Shown here piece after piece: positions 1 to 10,867 of a DNA stretch of 64,000 nucleotides. Origin of the DNA: Cordylochernes scorpioides (taxonomy: Eukaryota > Arthropoda > Arachnida > Pseudoscorpiones > Chernetidae); contig CP092863.1 of the NCBI GenBank assembly GCA_030710605.1, positions 55,332,507 to 55,396,506 of the forward strand, in the 5' to 3' direction. The translations under genes and the position numbers were made by a program. Below the pieces are notes generated by a model. The model was given only the letters and a program-made list of their open reading frames with translations. It had not been told where the DNA came from and did no database searches. Position 1 is the stretch's first letter. Every line of letters begins with the position of its first letter.

Positions 1-573
1 ATTACATAATAATAATTACGATGCATTATATACACAAAATAATAATTGAATATGTTAAATTATTTATTTAAAGGATATAGTTTTGGCCGTAATATAATTG
101 TTTATACAAACAATCAATATTTTAAAAAAGAATTAAAGGGATCATAATTAAATTAGGAACCAGAGATTCTCAGGTTATCAAATTCGATTTGATGTTAAAT
201 GCGCTGCTATTAGATAACTGTTCGCGAATAAAAATTGTTTGCCTCATAGTAACGGGATTAATAATAGAAGGTGTTATTCAGTTGCTTTTCAAACTACGCA
301 CATTGAAACCAAACATTCTAACCTCAAATGAGAATAATTCAAAATATAAAACTTAATCGCAAACTTCAAACTAGTTTTCGTAAATCCGATTTGGTCTTAA
401 ATAGATATTTTTCGATCAGTTTTCATGCTAAAATTATATTTGAGACACAGAGAGGACTGGAAATTCTGTCTTCAAAGAGAGTTGGGTTCTGAATTCGGCA
501 GGACTTGAGAATCAGCAGTGCATGGAGTTCCCCTGGTATATAGATTGTGACCTGTGACACTGCAGCAGCGAGG
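1..573. other. 5' flank of probable host gene
   Basis: AT-rich sequence with no open frame of note. The last ~100 bases become less AT-rich and lead into the start codon at 574, so this stretch probably holds the promoter and 5' UTR of the gene starting there. A TATA-like tatata lies near 537-543, too close to the ATG to be assigned with confidence. No repeat family recognised here. Confidence 0.3.
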
Positions 574-701
574 ATGGCCCTCACGTTGACCCTCCTCTTG
601 CTGCTGCTGAGCGGCGGAGTCTCTCCCCAGGAGTCCGACGAGGAGTTCGCCGTGCTGGATGATGGCTTGCTGAGTCAGCAGTCCCCTGGGGCCGACCTCC
701 C
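574..701 (+). CDS. Host gene exon 1: signal peptide of a secreted protein
   Basis: The ATG at 574 opens 42 codons plus 2 bases and ends at a strong splice donor (GTGAGT at 702-707). The translation starts MALTLTLLLLLLSGGVSP, a textbook secretion signal (hydrophobic residues 4-12, small residues before the likely cleavage site), followed by an acidic stretch (QESDEEFAVLDDG). GC content and codon use are clearly richer than in the AT-rich surroundings. The exon leaves phase 2, which fits the exons at 4575-4622 and 19986-20289; joined, the three give 480 nt including the stop (159 residues). Reading through the donor meets a stop at once (TGA 702-704 in this frame), as expected for an intron. 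I do not recognise the protein family; the secreted location is inferred from the signal peptide. Confidence 0.6.
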
Positions 702-797
702 GTGAGTTAGTTACATATGGGACATCTAAAATGTCAAATTGAATACTGAAAAGTAAAGGTACTTTGTTTCTCTCTCTTTTTTTTTAAAATAGATGCT

Positions 798-1556
798 AGG
801 GGGTCCGTGTAAGAGTGGTCTAAATCGTTGTTTTTCGATCGCTACGACCTGGGATCGAATCTCGCATTGGTCACTTTTTATAATTAAAAAATGCTCTAAT
901 GGCTCCCGATTCTTGCAAAAGTCCAACCCCACCAGCAAGTGCAAGTAACCAAACGGGGCTCTGGCACATTTGCAATGCAAAGTCGAACTGGTTCCAACAT
1001 GTGTAGATATGTGGTGCACTTACAGTGAATGACAGTCACTAGCTACTCACATGTGTAGATATGTGGTGCACTTACAGTGAATGACAGTCACTAACTACCA
1101 ACATGTGTAGATATGTGGTGCACTTACAGTGAATGACAGTCACTAACTACCAACATGTGTAGATATGTGGTGCACTTACAGTGAATGACAGTCACTAACT
1201 ACCAACATGTGTAGATATGTGGTGCACTTACAGTGAATGACAGTCACTAACTACCAACATGTGTAGATATGTGGTGCACTTACAGTGAATGACAGTCACT
1301 AACTACCAACATGTGTAGATATGTGGTGCACTTACAGTGAATGACAGTCACTAACTACCAACATGTGTAGATATGTGGTGCACTTACAGTGAATGACAGT
1401 CACTAACTACCAACATGTGTAGATATGTGGTGCACTTACAGTGAATGACAGTCACTAACTACCAACATGTGTAGATATGTGGTGCACTTACAGTGAATGA
1501 CAGTCACTAACTACTCACAATGATTATTATGGCCTGTACCACGTATACTAAGGATA
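798..1556 (+). mobile_element. tRNA-derived SINE, copy 1, with expanded tail
   Basis: The head has tRNA-like A box (around 808-826) and B box (GATCGAATC around 853) promoter elements of RNA polymerase III. The body (aatggctcccgattcttgc and what follows) is shared with the copy at 21684-21967, which defines the family. In this copy the 3' part is expanded by ten tandem 52-bp units, listed separately. It lies in intron 1 of the probable host gene. Confidence 0.65.
999..1518 (+). repeat. 52-bp tandem repeat, 10 copies, inside the SINE
   Basis: The unit begins atgtgtagatatgtggtg and recurs at 999, 1051, 1103, 1155, 1207, 1259, 1311, 1363, 1415 and 1467, exactly 52 bp apart and nearly identical. 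The SINE copy at 21684-21967 carries a single diverged unit (around 21880-21930), so this is a local expansion of one SINE segment. Confidence 0.95.
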
Positions 1557-1603
1557 ATAATATAAATATATATACTAAAATTATTCATTATCCGACTCGG
1601 GAG

Positions 1604-1729
1604 GATGTTTGCCCAATCAATATTGGTTCCTAACGAGAAGAACGAGGTTTATTTGGCTGCATCGACACAAGCTGATGCCGTTATAATGGCTCCACCTGTC
1701 GGAGAACTGAGAGTTTGTTGTCTAATAAA
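1604..1729 (+). CDS. Possible optional exon of the host gene
   Basis: An open stretch of 126 nt lies between an AG (1602-1603) and a good donor (GTAAGC at 1730). Read in phase 2 it starts MFAQSILVPNEKNEVYL and ends ELRVCCLIK. Entry and exit phases both match exon 1 and the exon at 4575, so including it would keep the frame. The acceptor lacks a clear pyrimidine tract and the peptide is not recognisable. It may be chance; RNA evidence would decide. Confidence 0.22.
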
Positions 1730-1845
1730 GTAAGCTTATAATTCTCGCCATACTCGCTAGTTGCTTGATATTGGTTTAAATTATTTTAAAGTATTTCATT
1801 TTAATCAGTTTAAACATTTTCTTAATGTCATTATATATATACACA

Positions 1846-2022
1846 CAGTAGAACCTCCCTGTAAAGAACACCTAATTGCTGAGCCAAAATGTCCTTTAGG
1901 AAGAAGTGTCCTCTTACCGGAGAGTTGCTAAATAGCAAAAAGGGCAATATCTCAAATGAAAACTAGCCTTTGTAGAGAGGTGTCCTCTAGCGCGAGTGTC
2001 CTCTCATGGAGGTTCTCTACTG
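1846..2022. mobile_element. Small pogo/Tigger-like MITE
   Basis: Terminal inverted repeats of about 27 bp: the left end reads cagtagaacctccctgtaaa and the right end, on the other strand, cagtagagaacctccatgag. TA-rich flanks are consistent with a TA target. The element is 177 bp and non-coding, so a transposase would have to be supplied in trans. The repeated phrase gtgtcctct is part of the inner ends. Confidence 0.7.
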
Positions 2023-2329
2023 TATATATATATATATATTAAAATAAAATTTAAATTATTTTTAGAAAGCTCTGAAATTTCGTTTTGAAATCAATATTTA
2101 CAAATCTCTCTATATTCATTTATTTTTCCAAAATAATTCATATTTTCACTTGAAGATGGCAGCACTTGCTACACAAGCCTTTAATTTGTGGACACATTGG
2201 ATTTAGAATTTCAGTAAAACCTCTAGAGAATATAAAACATACTATTATGGTATAACACTTAGTTCAACTATCTTATTACGATCTTGACCTCGGTCTCAAG
2301 TTACCATTTGCTTCACCGCTATCCCTCAT

Positions 2330-2360
2330 ATCACTTCTCGGCCTTTTGGCTAAGAGTGTA
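2330..2360 (+). pseudogene. U2 snRNA 5'-end fragment
   Basis: Bases 2330-2355 match the very conserved first ~26 nt of spliceosomal U2 snRNA (cttctcggccttttggctaa), then gtgta follows with four bases of the normal sequence missing. The branch-point-recognition region and Sm site are absent, so this is not a functional U2 gene. It could be a retroposed fragment or the head of a U2-derived SINE. Confidence 0.7.
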
Positions 2361-2636
2361 TTCCTCTTTCAAATTTTGATCATTGCAGTGTGAGGGCTGT
2401 AGAAATGGATTTTAATATATGTGTTTAAAAATAACCCTTAAAATATATTTCTAAATTTCAGCGATAGAGGGTGCTAAATTGATGCTAAGACACATTTAGA
2501 TCTATGCATTTGAGAGAGATGAAGATATTTTACAAATATTTCGTGACTTATTCTGCACAATTTCACTGCCATTGTATGTGAAATAAGCGATTATTCTCGA
2601 AGGTACATCATAGTTCTATCGTCCAATACAGTATTA

Positions 2637-3190
2637 GACCTCTAAGAAGTGGTCTGGTAGATTAAATTGGCGAAACCGCTAGGAGGGTTTACCACTGATG
2701 AGCCAAGCCTTCCCAATATTTTTCATCGCAGTAAGGACAGTAGAGGTTTGTTTTATGCGTGAAAGAAACTTCATGCTTTAATGTTTTCATTACCTGTGTA
2801 TAGATGGCGTGTTATTGTTTTTATATTAATTTATGCCTAACTGGCCTTGTCCTTATTGTTTGCAGAAGAGCATTGCTCGATGCGAATATTTATATGTAAT
2901 TCTACTGTCCTTAAAGCTTATGTCCATAGTTTGCTTGAAAACCATTTATGAGCTTCTACCCTTCAGTGTAGAATATATAAGCAGAATGATCCAATACAAT
3001 ATTAGAGTTCTATAAGAAGCGGTCTGGTAGATTAAATTGGTAAAACTTCTAAGAGGGTTTACCACTGGTGAGCCAAGTCCTCCCAGTATTTTTAAATCGC
3101 AGTAAGGGCAGTAGAAGTTTGTTTTATGTGTAAAGGAAACTTCGTGTCTTAATGTTTTGATTTTCTATGTATAGATGGCGCGTTATTAAT
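2637..3190. repeat. Direct duplication of a ~360-bp interspersed repeat
   Basis: Two diverged copies (about 2637-2820 and 2997-3190) share, in order, a ggtctggtagattaaattgg block, a gaggg...tttaccact block, catcgcagtaag and tatagatggcg. The same family forms the foldback at 18904-19138, and a fragment (aaaaccgctgggagggttc) occurs near 57198. Between the copies the sequence is AT-rich and non-coding. The family is unclassified. Confidence 0.7.
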
Positions 3191-3198
3191 ATAATATA

Positions 3199-3594
3199 CT
3201 AGACGGGTGACCCGGGCTTCGCCCCGGGATTGACCCGTGTGCATATCTACCCGAGTGATATATATTTAGATAAGATTTTTTTGAATAATTGTTTGTTATT
3301 AGCATTATCTATTTGTTTGCATCAGCATAATTTAATCTAATCTTTGATAGAGGGCGCTGTTCGTGAGCTGAGTAGAATAATTTGAATATATAGTTTTAAT
3401 AATTGATTTATATATTTTTTAAAATAGCCTATCGTCTTCCCCGTATTTTTTACCTATGTATGGGAATTTTGGTTTGAATTAGTGAACTACTGCGAATTTG
3501 TATACCGGACATACAAACAAACAAACATACAAACAAACAAACAAACAAACATACAAACATTGATTTTTATATATATGATTTTTATATATATAGA
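3199..3594 (-). mobile_element. Non-autonomous Helitron
   Basis: Read on the - strand it starts TCTATATATATAAAAATC, runs through (GTTT)n-like sequence, and ends with a GC-rich hairpin (cccggggcgaagcccggg) about a dozen bases before a terminal CTAG. This is the Helitron signature (5' TC, 3' hairpin, CTRR end, no target duplication). It has no Rep/helicase gene. A relative with the same architecture lies at 33138-33632. Confidence 0.75.
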
Positions 3595-4574
3595 CATGCA
3601 TACAATAATGTATGTTTAAAGAGTTTATCTGTATTTATTGATCATTATATGATGAAATAGGTTATTCTCTCTCATGATGAGTCCGATCCTCCTATTATCA
3701 TTCCAGTAAAGATAATAAATACTTTGCTTGTGTCAAAATCCTTTGAAAATATTTTTATTCTCATAATAGAATATTTAAAAGTATTATCTTTCGACCCCAT
3801 ACACATTTATTAATTAATGATTTATATTTTAAAATATTAATATTTATTTTTGGAACTTAAACCGTACGGATCCCCCGACAGAAATGTCAAAGTGAATGTT
3901 ACTACGCAATAACATTTTAGAACGGACTCACCTTAATCTTAAGTTGTTAAAAACTATGCACTAGGTTTATAAATTGTGCACTTTGTTTAACCGTTGTGGA
4001 CTATAATAGATTGCTTTAAAACATAGATGGAGAAAGGTAAAAAAAACTTTGTTTGCCGTTTATAACTTTGTAAAATACATTTAAAGTTTCATTCTATATA
4101 TTGATATAAATATTATTAATTGCGAATGCTGTTTATATTATAAGCCATCGCTCTTGAAACCTGATAAATTGGATGCTTAATAGAAGTAAGGTGCTCGCTC
4201 TTTTAGGAAAGGGTGAGTGGCAAAGTAAAGGTCAACAACACAACAGATAAATTAGGGTAAACTTAAGTGTTTAAGTAAAAGGTATTTTTCATTGATTAAT
4301 CTACACGGTAGAATAAAGGGGGTATTAAGAGACTATGAATTAAATTTTTCTTAAAAGTTGCTTGAAAGATAATAGAGGGGATGCTTAGACGAAATTAATT
4401 TCGAAGAAAATATATTGGGACAGAAAAATAAGGTGCTTGAAATGGGATAAACTCTTATGAAAGCGGATTCTTGAGGGCGGTTTTAGAAATATATACGTAT
4501 TTTTTTTAGGTTTTAAAAAATAAATATTTTTTATTTTATAACTTGTAGTTTATAAATGCTGTCTGTGTTTACAG
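3595..4574. other. AT-rich intron sequence
   Basis: No supported gene. AT-rich, with scattered short ORFs only. Lies between a Helitron and the exon at 4575. Confidence 0.4.
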
Positions 4575-4622
4575 GAAGATTGTGAGTGTCATCGTTGGAA
4601 GAGACAAGTACGGATACAAAAG
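4575..4622 (+). CDS. Host gene exon 2
   Basis: A 48-nt exon sits between a good acceptor (ctgtctgtgtttacag, ending 4574) and donor (GTGAGA at 4623). Entered in phase 2 from exon 1 it completes a Pro codon and then encodes KIVSVIVGRDKYGYK, leaving phase 2 again. The base and codon composition stands out from the AT-rich intron. The fit of both splice sites and both phases with exon 1 and exon 3 is the main evidence. Short symmetric exons like this are easily missed by ORF searches. Confidence 0.5.
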
Positions 4623-4939
4623 GTGAGAGGGGAGGCTGCGCTACATATCGGTATTGTACGCTTAATTCCTGGGATTACATTATTGCTTCTATTACTTTTA
4701 TTCAAGGGCATCCCCTAAATTTTCAACAAAAAGGTTTGATCAAGTTTCACACGAGGAAATTAGTTTAATTACTTGAGATAAAAAAAACTAAATGAATTTT
4801 TTGTCGCCCCGGAATTCGAATAATCCAGCCAATTAAACAGGTCTCAAGAATGCGGTGCTCAGTCCCGAGACCTTCCAAGGCCGCCTGGTTGGAACGGCAG
4901 GCGCCTGGCGCTGACCTTGTCTTCTTCCTTGCAAAAGGA

Positions 4940-5840
4940 GCCTTGTCCTTGAGTCATCTACATATCATTGACGTGTCCTGACAGGCCATCTCTGATTCAT
5001 TCACAAGCCGTCCATGGGTCCTCCACAGATCATCTCCGACTTCTCCTCAAGCCATCACTGAGTCCCCCGCAGGTCTTCTCTGACTTCTCCACAAGCAATC
5101 ACTGAGTCCCCCGCAGGTCTTCTCTGGCTTCTCCACAAGCTATTACTGAGTCCTCCACAGTTCTTCTCTGACTTCTCGACAAGCCATTACTGAGTCCTTC
5201 ACAGGTCATCCCTGAGTCCTCCAAAGACCATATCTGACTTCTCGACAAGCCATTACTGAGTCCTCCAAAGACCATATCTGACTTCTCGATAAGCCTTCAC
5301 TGAATTCTCCAAAGACCATCTCTGACTTCTCGACAAACCATTACTGAGTCCTCCAAAGACAATCTCTGACTTCTCGACAAGCCATTATTGAGTCCTCCAA
5401 AGACCATCTCTGACTTCTCGACAACCCATTACTGAGTCCTCCAAAGACCATCTCTGACTTCTCGACAACCCATTACTGAGTCCTCCAAAGACCATCTCTG
5501 ACTTCTCGACAAGCCATTACTGATTCCTCCAAAGACCATCTCTGACTTCTCGACAACCCATTACTGAGTCCTCCAAAGACCATCTCTGACTTCTCGACAA
5601 GCCATTACTGAGTCCTCCAAAGACCATCCCTGAGTTATTCACAGACGATCCCTGAGTTCTCACAAGCCATCCGTTAGTCATCCACAGGATATCTTTAATT
5701 TCTTCAAAGCCATCACTGAGTCCTCTACAAGCCATTCTTGAGTCAAACCCTGGTCATTTCAGAAATATTGATAGAGTACTCTTCATATATTCACAGGCCA
5801 ACCTTGAATTCTCTACAGACCATTCTTAAGTTTCACCAGG
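4940..5840. repeat. Degenerate 44-bp minisatellite
   Basis: The unit tcctccaaagaccatctctgacttctcgacaagccattactgag (44 bp, quoted here only by its parts: tcctccaaagacc, atctctgacttctcg, acaagccattactgag) repeats about 17-20 times. The phase is clear at 5234, 5278 and 5322. The centre (5200-5640) is regular and both edges are strongly decayed, the usual pattern of arrays renewed by unequal exchange in the middle. Pyrimidine-rich on the + strand. The small - strand ORF inside it is a by-product of the repeat. Confidence 0.9.
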
Positions 5841-7940
5841 CTATTCTGAAAACTTCCAAAAGTTTTCCCTCATTCCATTTCAGGCTATTATACACTGGCC
5901 ATACTTGAGTCTCATTTGGTCTTAATTCCATAACTTATCCCCGTGTTTCAATATTCAACCAATTCATTTTTATTAATTATGATTTCTTCAATGTATTCTT
6001 ATGAACCTTGATCAATCAGGATATTCTCAGAGGATATTTTGGAAATAAATTTACTTTTTTAAATCTTCCACAAGGAAAGGTCCGCAAGAAGCATAATATA
6101 TTCCGGGAAATTTAGTTACAAAATCGACGCTACAACCTACATAATCGGGCTGCATAAATTAATTTTATAATTAAATTGACAGAGAACTAGTTCCATATTG
6201 TCATCTTTTGTCGGAAGGCACTTGAGAGACCTGGTCGGAATATATTTAACGAATCTTAAGACGAATAGAAAAAAAGGCATGACTAATATCTAATTTGATA
6301 TTGAAATATCTTAGTCTGTGTAACTGATAATATCATATAAAGTGAGGTAGCTTAGGCCTCATTTAAAGTTTCGAAGAAAAAGAATTTCATATTTTAATTT
6401 TTCTGAATTCCTGAGAATAAAGTTTGGAGTGATATCAAAAAGGTTTGCCATACGGAGTACAAAAACACGCTTTCAAATACCTATGTACTGTATTTGAGAG
6501 TTTATTAAATTGGTTATCTTTGTGAGGTTTATAAACGTTGACCGTCTTGATCCTCTCTAGACAACCAAGACCGATCAGTGCTGAAAACAGACCCTCATCT
6601 AGCTCCTAATCTAAATACCAACATTTTAAACGTAAAAATAAATAAATGAGATTTTCAAACATTCAACATTCTCTTTTAGTTTTACCTCTCTCAAATGAGG
6701 CTGAGACTGTGTCGTATATGTAATATTGATTATTATTATTATATCAACACAATGTGTGTAGAGTAGTAAAATATTGAGGATGATTTTATTTGTTTGTTCT
6801 GTTTGTGCACCACACTTTCAACCACGTAGAAGGCAGCACAAATTAGGGGTTGCAAAAGTTCTAGAGATACCTTTTGAAACTTAATGGCTCTAGGGACGTC
6901 AATCTTATACCCCCAGCCCTGAACTATCTTACTTCATATGATATTTATTGTCACTTAGAGAAAATGGAAGAAGCGCCAGGATGACAGGCCAATTAGATTA
7001 TAACGATCACTCCTTATTTAAATAAGATGATAAAGAGACAACGATAAAAATATTCTGAATATTCTGATTGGTAAATTTGGCAATCTGTGGCAAAAAGAGT
7101 AAATATTTCTGAAACAATATATACTAAACTTTAAAAAAATGATTAGAGTGTCAATTATCGATATAAAATGTTCTTTCAATATCCTTCAAACTTATTCTCT
7201 CAAGTGAGAGAGAACAAAAGAATAAACATATTTAACATCAAAAATGAAGATTTACTTGAAACTTACTCCCGAGAAAGATGCCGGTGGTGAATCAAGGTGG
7301 AGGAGACGTTCTTCTAGCCAATGAATAGTTGGTGTTTTGATATAATGTTAGAATTTTGTTAGGGCCAAAAGTTGGTATAGGGAAATTTCTAAACTGGGAA
7401 AATGCATTCCTAATGCAGAAAACATTGCGTAGAACGTGATCAGGTTACAAATTGGAACCGACCTACCTTGACATCAGGAGTGAAATTTGCATCAGAAATT
7501 GAGCGACATAGATGCTCATAAATATACAAGTTTAATCGTAGTGATTTCACGTGAAAATCTAAACACAAAAATTGCATTGTGTTGTGTGAAATAGGTTAAG
7601 TTACCGTAACTAGTTTTGATATTATAAGCGTTCAAAATCTTTGAAATGCTATTGTTGACCTTTCGCATGAAAATAAAGAATGGAAGATCAAAAATAATTT
7701 TTAAAAAGTTTTAGGAAATATGTTCTTACGCTTTGATAGGTTTCAAGGTGGAAGAATATATATATGGAAAGAAGTTTGAAAAAAAAAATGCAAAAAAAAA
7801 AAAATCTCTCTCTTTTGAGGTAAACCGGATTTCTGGAGCGTTCTAAAGTCGCCAACTATCCGGGTTGGTCTTTACACTTCACGTCTACTGGTGGACATCC
7901 AGTTTATCAGATGTCGCCAGGCTGATTTGTATTTGGGAAT
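5841..7940. other. Intron sequence without recognised features
   Basis: AT-rich, only short random ORFs. No terminal repeats, tRNA-like sequence or conserved protein fragment seen. Confidence 0.4.
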
Positions 7941-7944
7941 GTTC

Positions 7945-8300
7945 TATAGGTCTTCAGGGGTAAATATGCTTATTCCTAGGAGGGTAACTGTTGGAACCTA
8001 TGAAGGTGGTAGGCGGGACATCTGAAGAGAAGATGGTCGAAAGTTCGGTCTTCCTGGTGGCAACGTGGGCAGGCAGGGTCGTCTTTTGATATTTTTGAAG
8101 AATCAGCTTTGACAAAGCCGTGACCTGTGAGGATTGTAGAGGCGGTGCCACAAAGTTTTATTTTGGGTAGGATCGCAATGAGAGTGTTTGGGGATGCAGC
8201 TATTCTCCTGAGGTTTTTGAAGAGTGATCTGTGGCATAAGGTCCCTTCTAAAGTTAGAGGGAATACTGTTCGCTACAGGCTCAAACAATTTTTTTAAAAT
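7945..8300 (-). pseudogene. LINE ORF2 C-terminal remnant
   Basis: On the - strand one frame (about 8140 down to 7985) reads KLCGTASTILTGHGF, then CPRCHQEDRTFDHLLFRCP. This is the C-terminal cysteine-histidine knuckle (C-x2-C-x8-H-x4-C) that follows reverse transcriptase in I/Jockey/R1-group LINEs, preceded by the usual LTGHG motif. The upstream part is shifted in frame and has stops. The same motif pair occurs in the better-preserved LINEs at 29909-32340 and 51661-52417, but this copy looks like a different family. Confidence 0.65.
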
Positions 8301-10514
8301 TGAGTGGAATCAGATAGTGGCAGGTTGGAATGAGCTGCTGCCTTGACAAATTGACCATTTCTATGCCGCTGCGGCCTCTAACCCAGCAGAACTCTGTACA
8401 TTTAGATAGGAGAGATTCCATTATAAATACGACACGATTTATATATAAAATGATATAAATCTTTCATATAAACATTTTGTTTTGCATTTAATTTTTAAAT
8501 ATAGAGTTTTAAAGGTATTTTATTTCTTGAAATAATATTTCAAAAAATATGAAGCGTGCTCTTTTTCTCACAAAACCCAAAATTTTAATCTTTAATATTT
8601 TCATCAAAATAATTCTCTAGCTCTTCTTCACAACTTTTGAAATTTACAAATGTTTTCATAGTAGCCATTAGCTCCATTCCTATGTGCATACGTTGAGACC
8701 TAAAAATCCGATGTAGGTTGAAACCATCTTTTTTTTTTTTTTGGTTATCTGAAATTATTTTTGGAACAAGCTTCAAGGTCCGCCAAGAAGTTGCAATACT
8801 TCATTCAAAATCGCTCTATATGATCCAAAGGAAACGCCCACTTCTTCAAAAATAAATTCGACGATATCTCCTCCCCAATGTCCTGATATTTCCAACTGTG
8901 ATCTGCTGGGAAACGGGCTGCCAGGGCGGGAATTGTCTTTTGGTTAAACAAACATAATTAAAGGCTATTTTGTTGGTTTCTATTGCGGTTTTACCAAAAG
9001 TTTAACGTTAAAATTCTATACAAATTTGTATACGCTTTAAGATGCATCTTAAAATCGCCGCGCGCTCTAGATTTTAAACTTATTTTTACAAGAAATAAAT
9101 AAATAAAAAACAGGCGCATAAACTTTTTTTCCTTATATAAAGAGAAATCAGTGTATAATATGATGGCTTGAAATGATTTGATATTATCAAGGTAAGATTA
9201 TGAGCCTCCCCCCCTCCTATTTACGGAACTTTTTGATTGAACCACACACATGTATGGGTATAAGTACATGTATAGGTCCTAATTTTATAATAACATTCCT
9301 ATTTTATACTTTTAAAATCTGGATAAAAGCACCCTACTTTTTTAAATTCACATATATCTAATTTTCATATGTTTTTAATTAATAGAAAAAGAGAGCTAGA
9401 ATATATTTATGCCTAAAATATTTAAAATATATAATAATTATTTTAAAATATAAAAACACCATTCTCAATCACTCGATTTATTACGGTGACAACAAAAAAA
9501 AAAAAAAAAAAAAGAAAGAAAGAAAGCACGTACCTAGTATCTCGGTTAAGTATGATCCAAGATGGCGGCACCCGTCAAAACATCAGCTGATATAAATATT
9601 GACATAGGTTGCTCCAGACGACGCCTGGCCTTCAACTGCCGCCACAAAAATTACTCGTCTGATACCCGAAGGTGTTTCCATTACAGACGATGACTACTAA
9701 AGATAAGATTGACAATTTGCATTCTTTTTGATCAAGTTGATCGTTTCATTTTTTCCCTATCAAGGACACAATAATGATGTAAAGTTCAGCGGTAAATTTG
9801 GAAACGGGATCAGCAAACAATTATCATATTCAACTAGAGAATGTGTATACTTTTTGATTTTGAAGGAATAAACATGAATACCAATAACATAAGAGATCCA
9901 ATATTTTTGGTAGGATAGTCTTAAATTTTAAATATAATGGCTTGAGATTATTCTAGGGAAATCTCATTTAATATATTTTCGATAAAAAGTATTTAGAGTG
10001 TACACAGTCATACTAGATTTCGCTATTGATACATTATAACCTTGACGGGCATTGGCTCAAACTATTCACTGAATTACTACGAAGCTTCTATGACCTTCTT
10101 AGAGGGTCTTTTAGATAATGCCATCACCACGCTGATGCAACCAACAGTCCTAAACGTTTACGTGATTGGATTTTCTTGGTTGATCAGGAAAATAATTTGG
10201 AAAATAATTTTTTAATGCCCTGAAACTTATTTTAAACAGTCTCTAAAAATTGTTATGTCATAAATATTTAAAGACATATTTACTGGATATCAACTATATA
10301 TATAAATTCAATTCCAATAAAAAACTATGAGTTCAATTCCAATATAACCGATACCAAAAATCTATTCAGATGTCGAAAATACGAAAATGAGATTCGTGTC
10401 CTAGTGAGATGGGAATAAAATATCAGAAACTCAGACCATGCATTGAATTTCAGAGCCGAGCCAAAGGTCAAATAAATCTGACTAAAGGAAATGTTAGATG
10501 GCCAAAGCAACATA
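8301..10514. other. AT-rich intron sequence
   Basis: No gene supported. Contains A runs at 9490-9530 with an (AAAG)n tail, which may be the 3' end of an old retroposed sequence, and a lone moderately GC-richer patch at 9540-9700 with no open frame. Confidence 0.35.
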
Positions 10515-10854
10515 TGGTTAGGAGAGAGGAGCGCGGCTCGAGGCGGGTGCTCACGTGTCACTGTTAAAAACCTATTTGTTTTGGCTACATCTTTTCCCGT
10601 GGACTTAACGATAACTTTTCTAAAACTTATTTCAAATTTCATGTATAATTATTTTTACATCATTTAGCTTTGTATAATTATTTACTATAATTTCCTATCG
10701 TTCAATTATTATACTTTTTGTTCTTAAAGATTATTTAAGACAATAATCTTTAATATTAGAAAGTGCTTTGCCTCCAAACTTTTGGTTGGTGAATAAACGT
10801 TAAAAAGACTTCACGAATGTTTCTTCCCAGTACATCAGGTCACCAGCGCAACAC
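10515..10854 (+). repeat. 5' LTR of Gypsy 1
   Basis: Repeated at 15483-15818. Starts tggttagg (right copy tgttagg) and ends caaca. Holds an aataaa at about 10793. The gag frame opens inside this LTR at 10817. Confidence 0.85.
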
Positions 10855-10855
10855 T

Positions 10856-10867
10856 GGTGGAGATGCT
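10856..10867 (+). promoter_or_regulatory. Primer-binding site, tRNA-Ala type
   Basis: TGGTGGAGATGC, one base after the LTR, is complementary to the 3' end of eukaryotic tRNA-Ala (GCATCTCCA plus CCA). It is the same site as in the three TRIM elements. Because gag opens upstream in the LTR, the site is also read as codons. Confidence 0.75.

Noticed and set aside
2669-2702. GGCGAAACC followed by CTGATGAGCC, the two hammerhead core motifs in permuted order (also, reversed, at 19000-19037).
   Set aside because: A type II hammerhead needs stem III and stem I hairpins between GAAA and CUGAUGA. Only ~19 bases are available and no stem I can form, so resemblance without a plausible fold.
5517-5735. 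72-codon - strand ORF with repeated sequence.
   Set aside because: By-product of the 44-bp minisatellite, whose unit is not a multiple of three.
9540-9700. Possible coding exon around aagatggcggcacccg.
   Set aside because: No splice sites in a consistent phase and frame soon closed in all readings.
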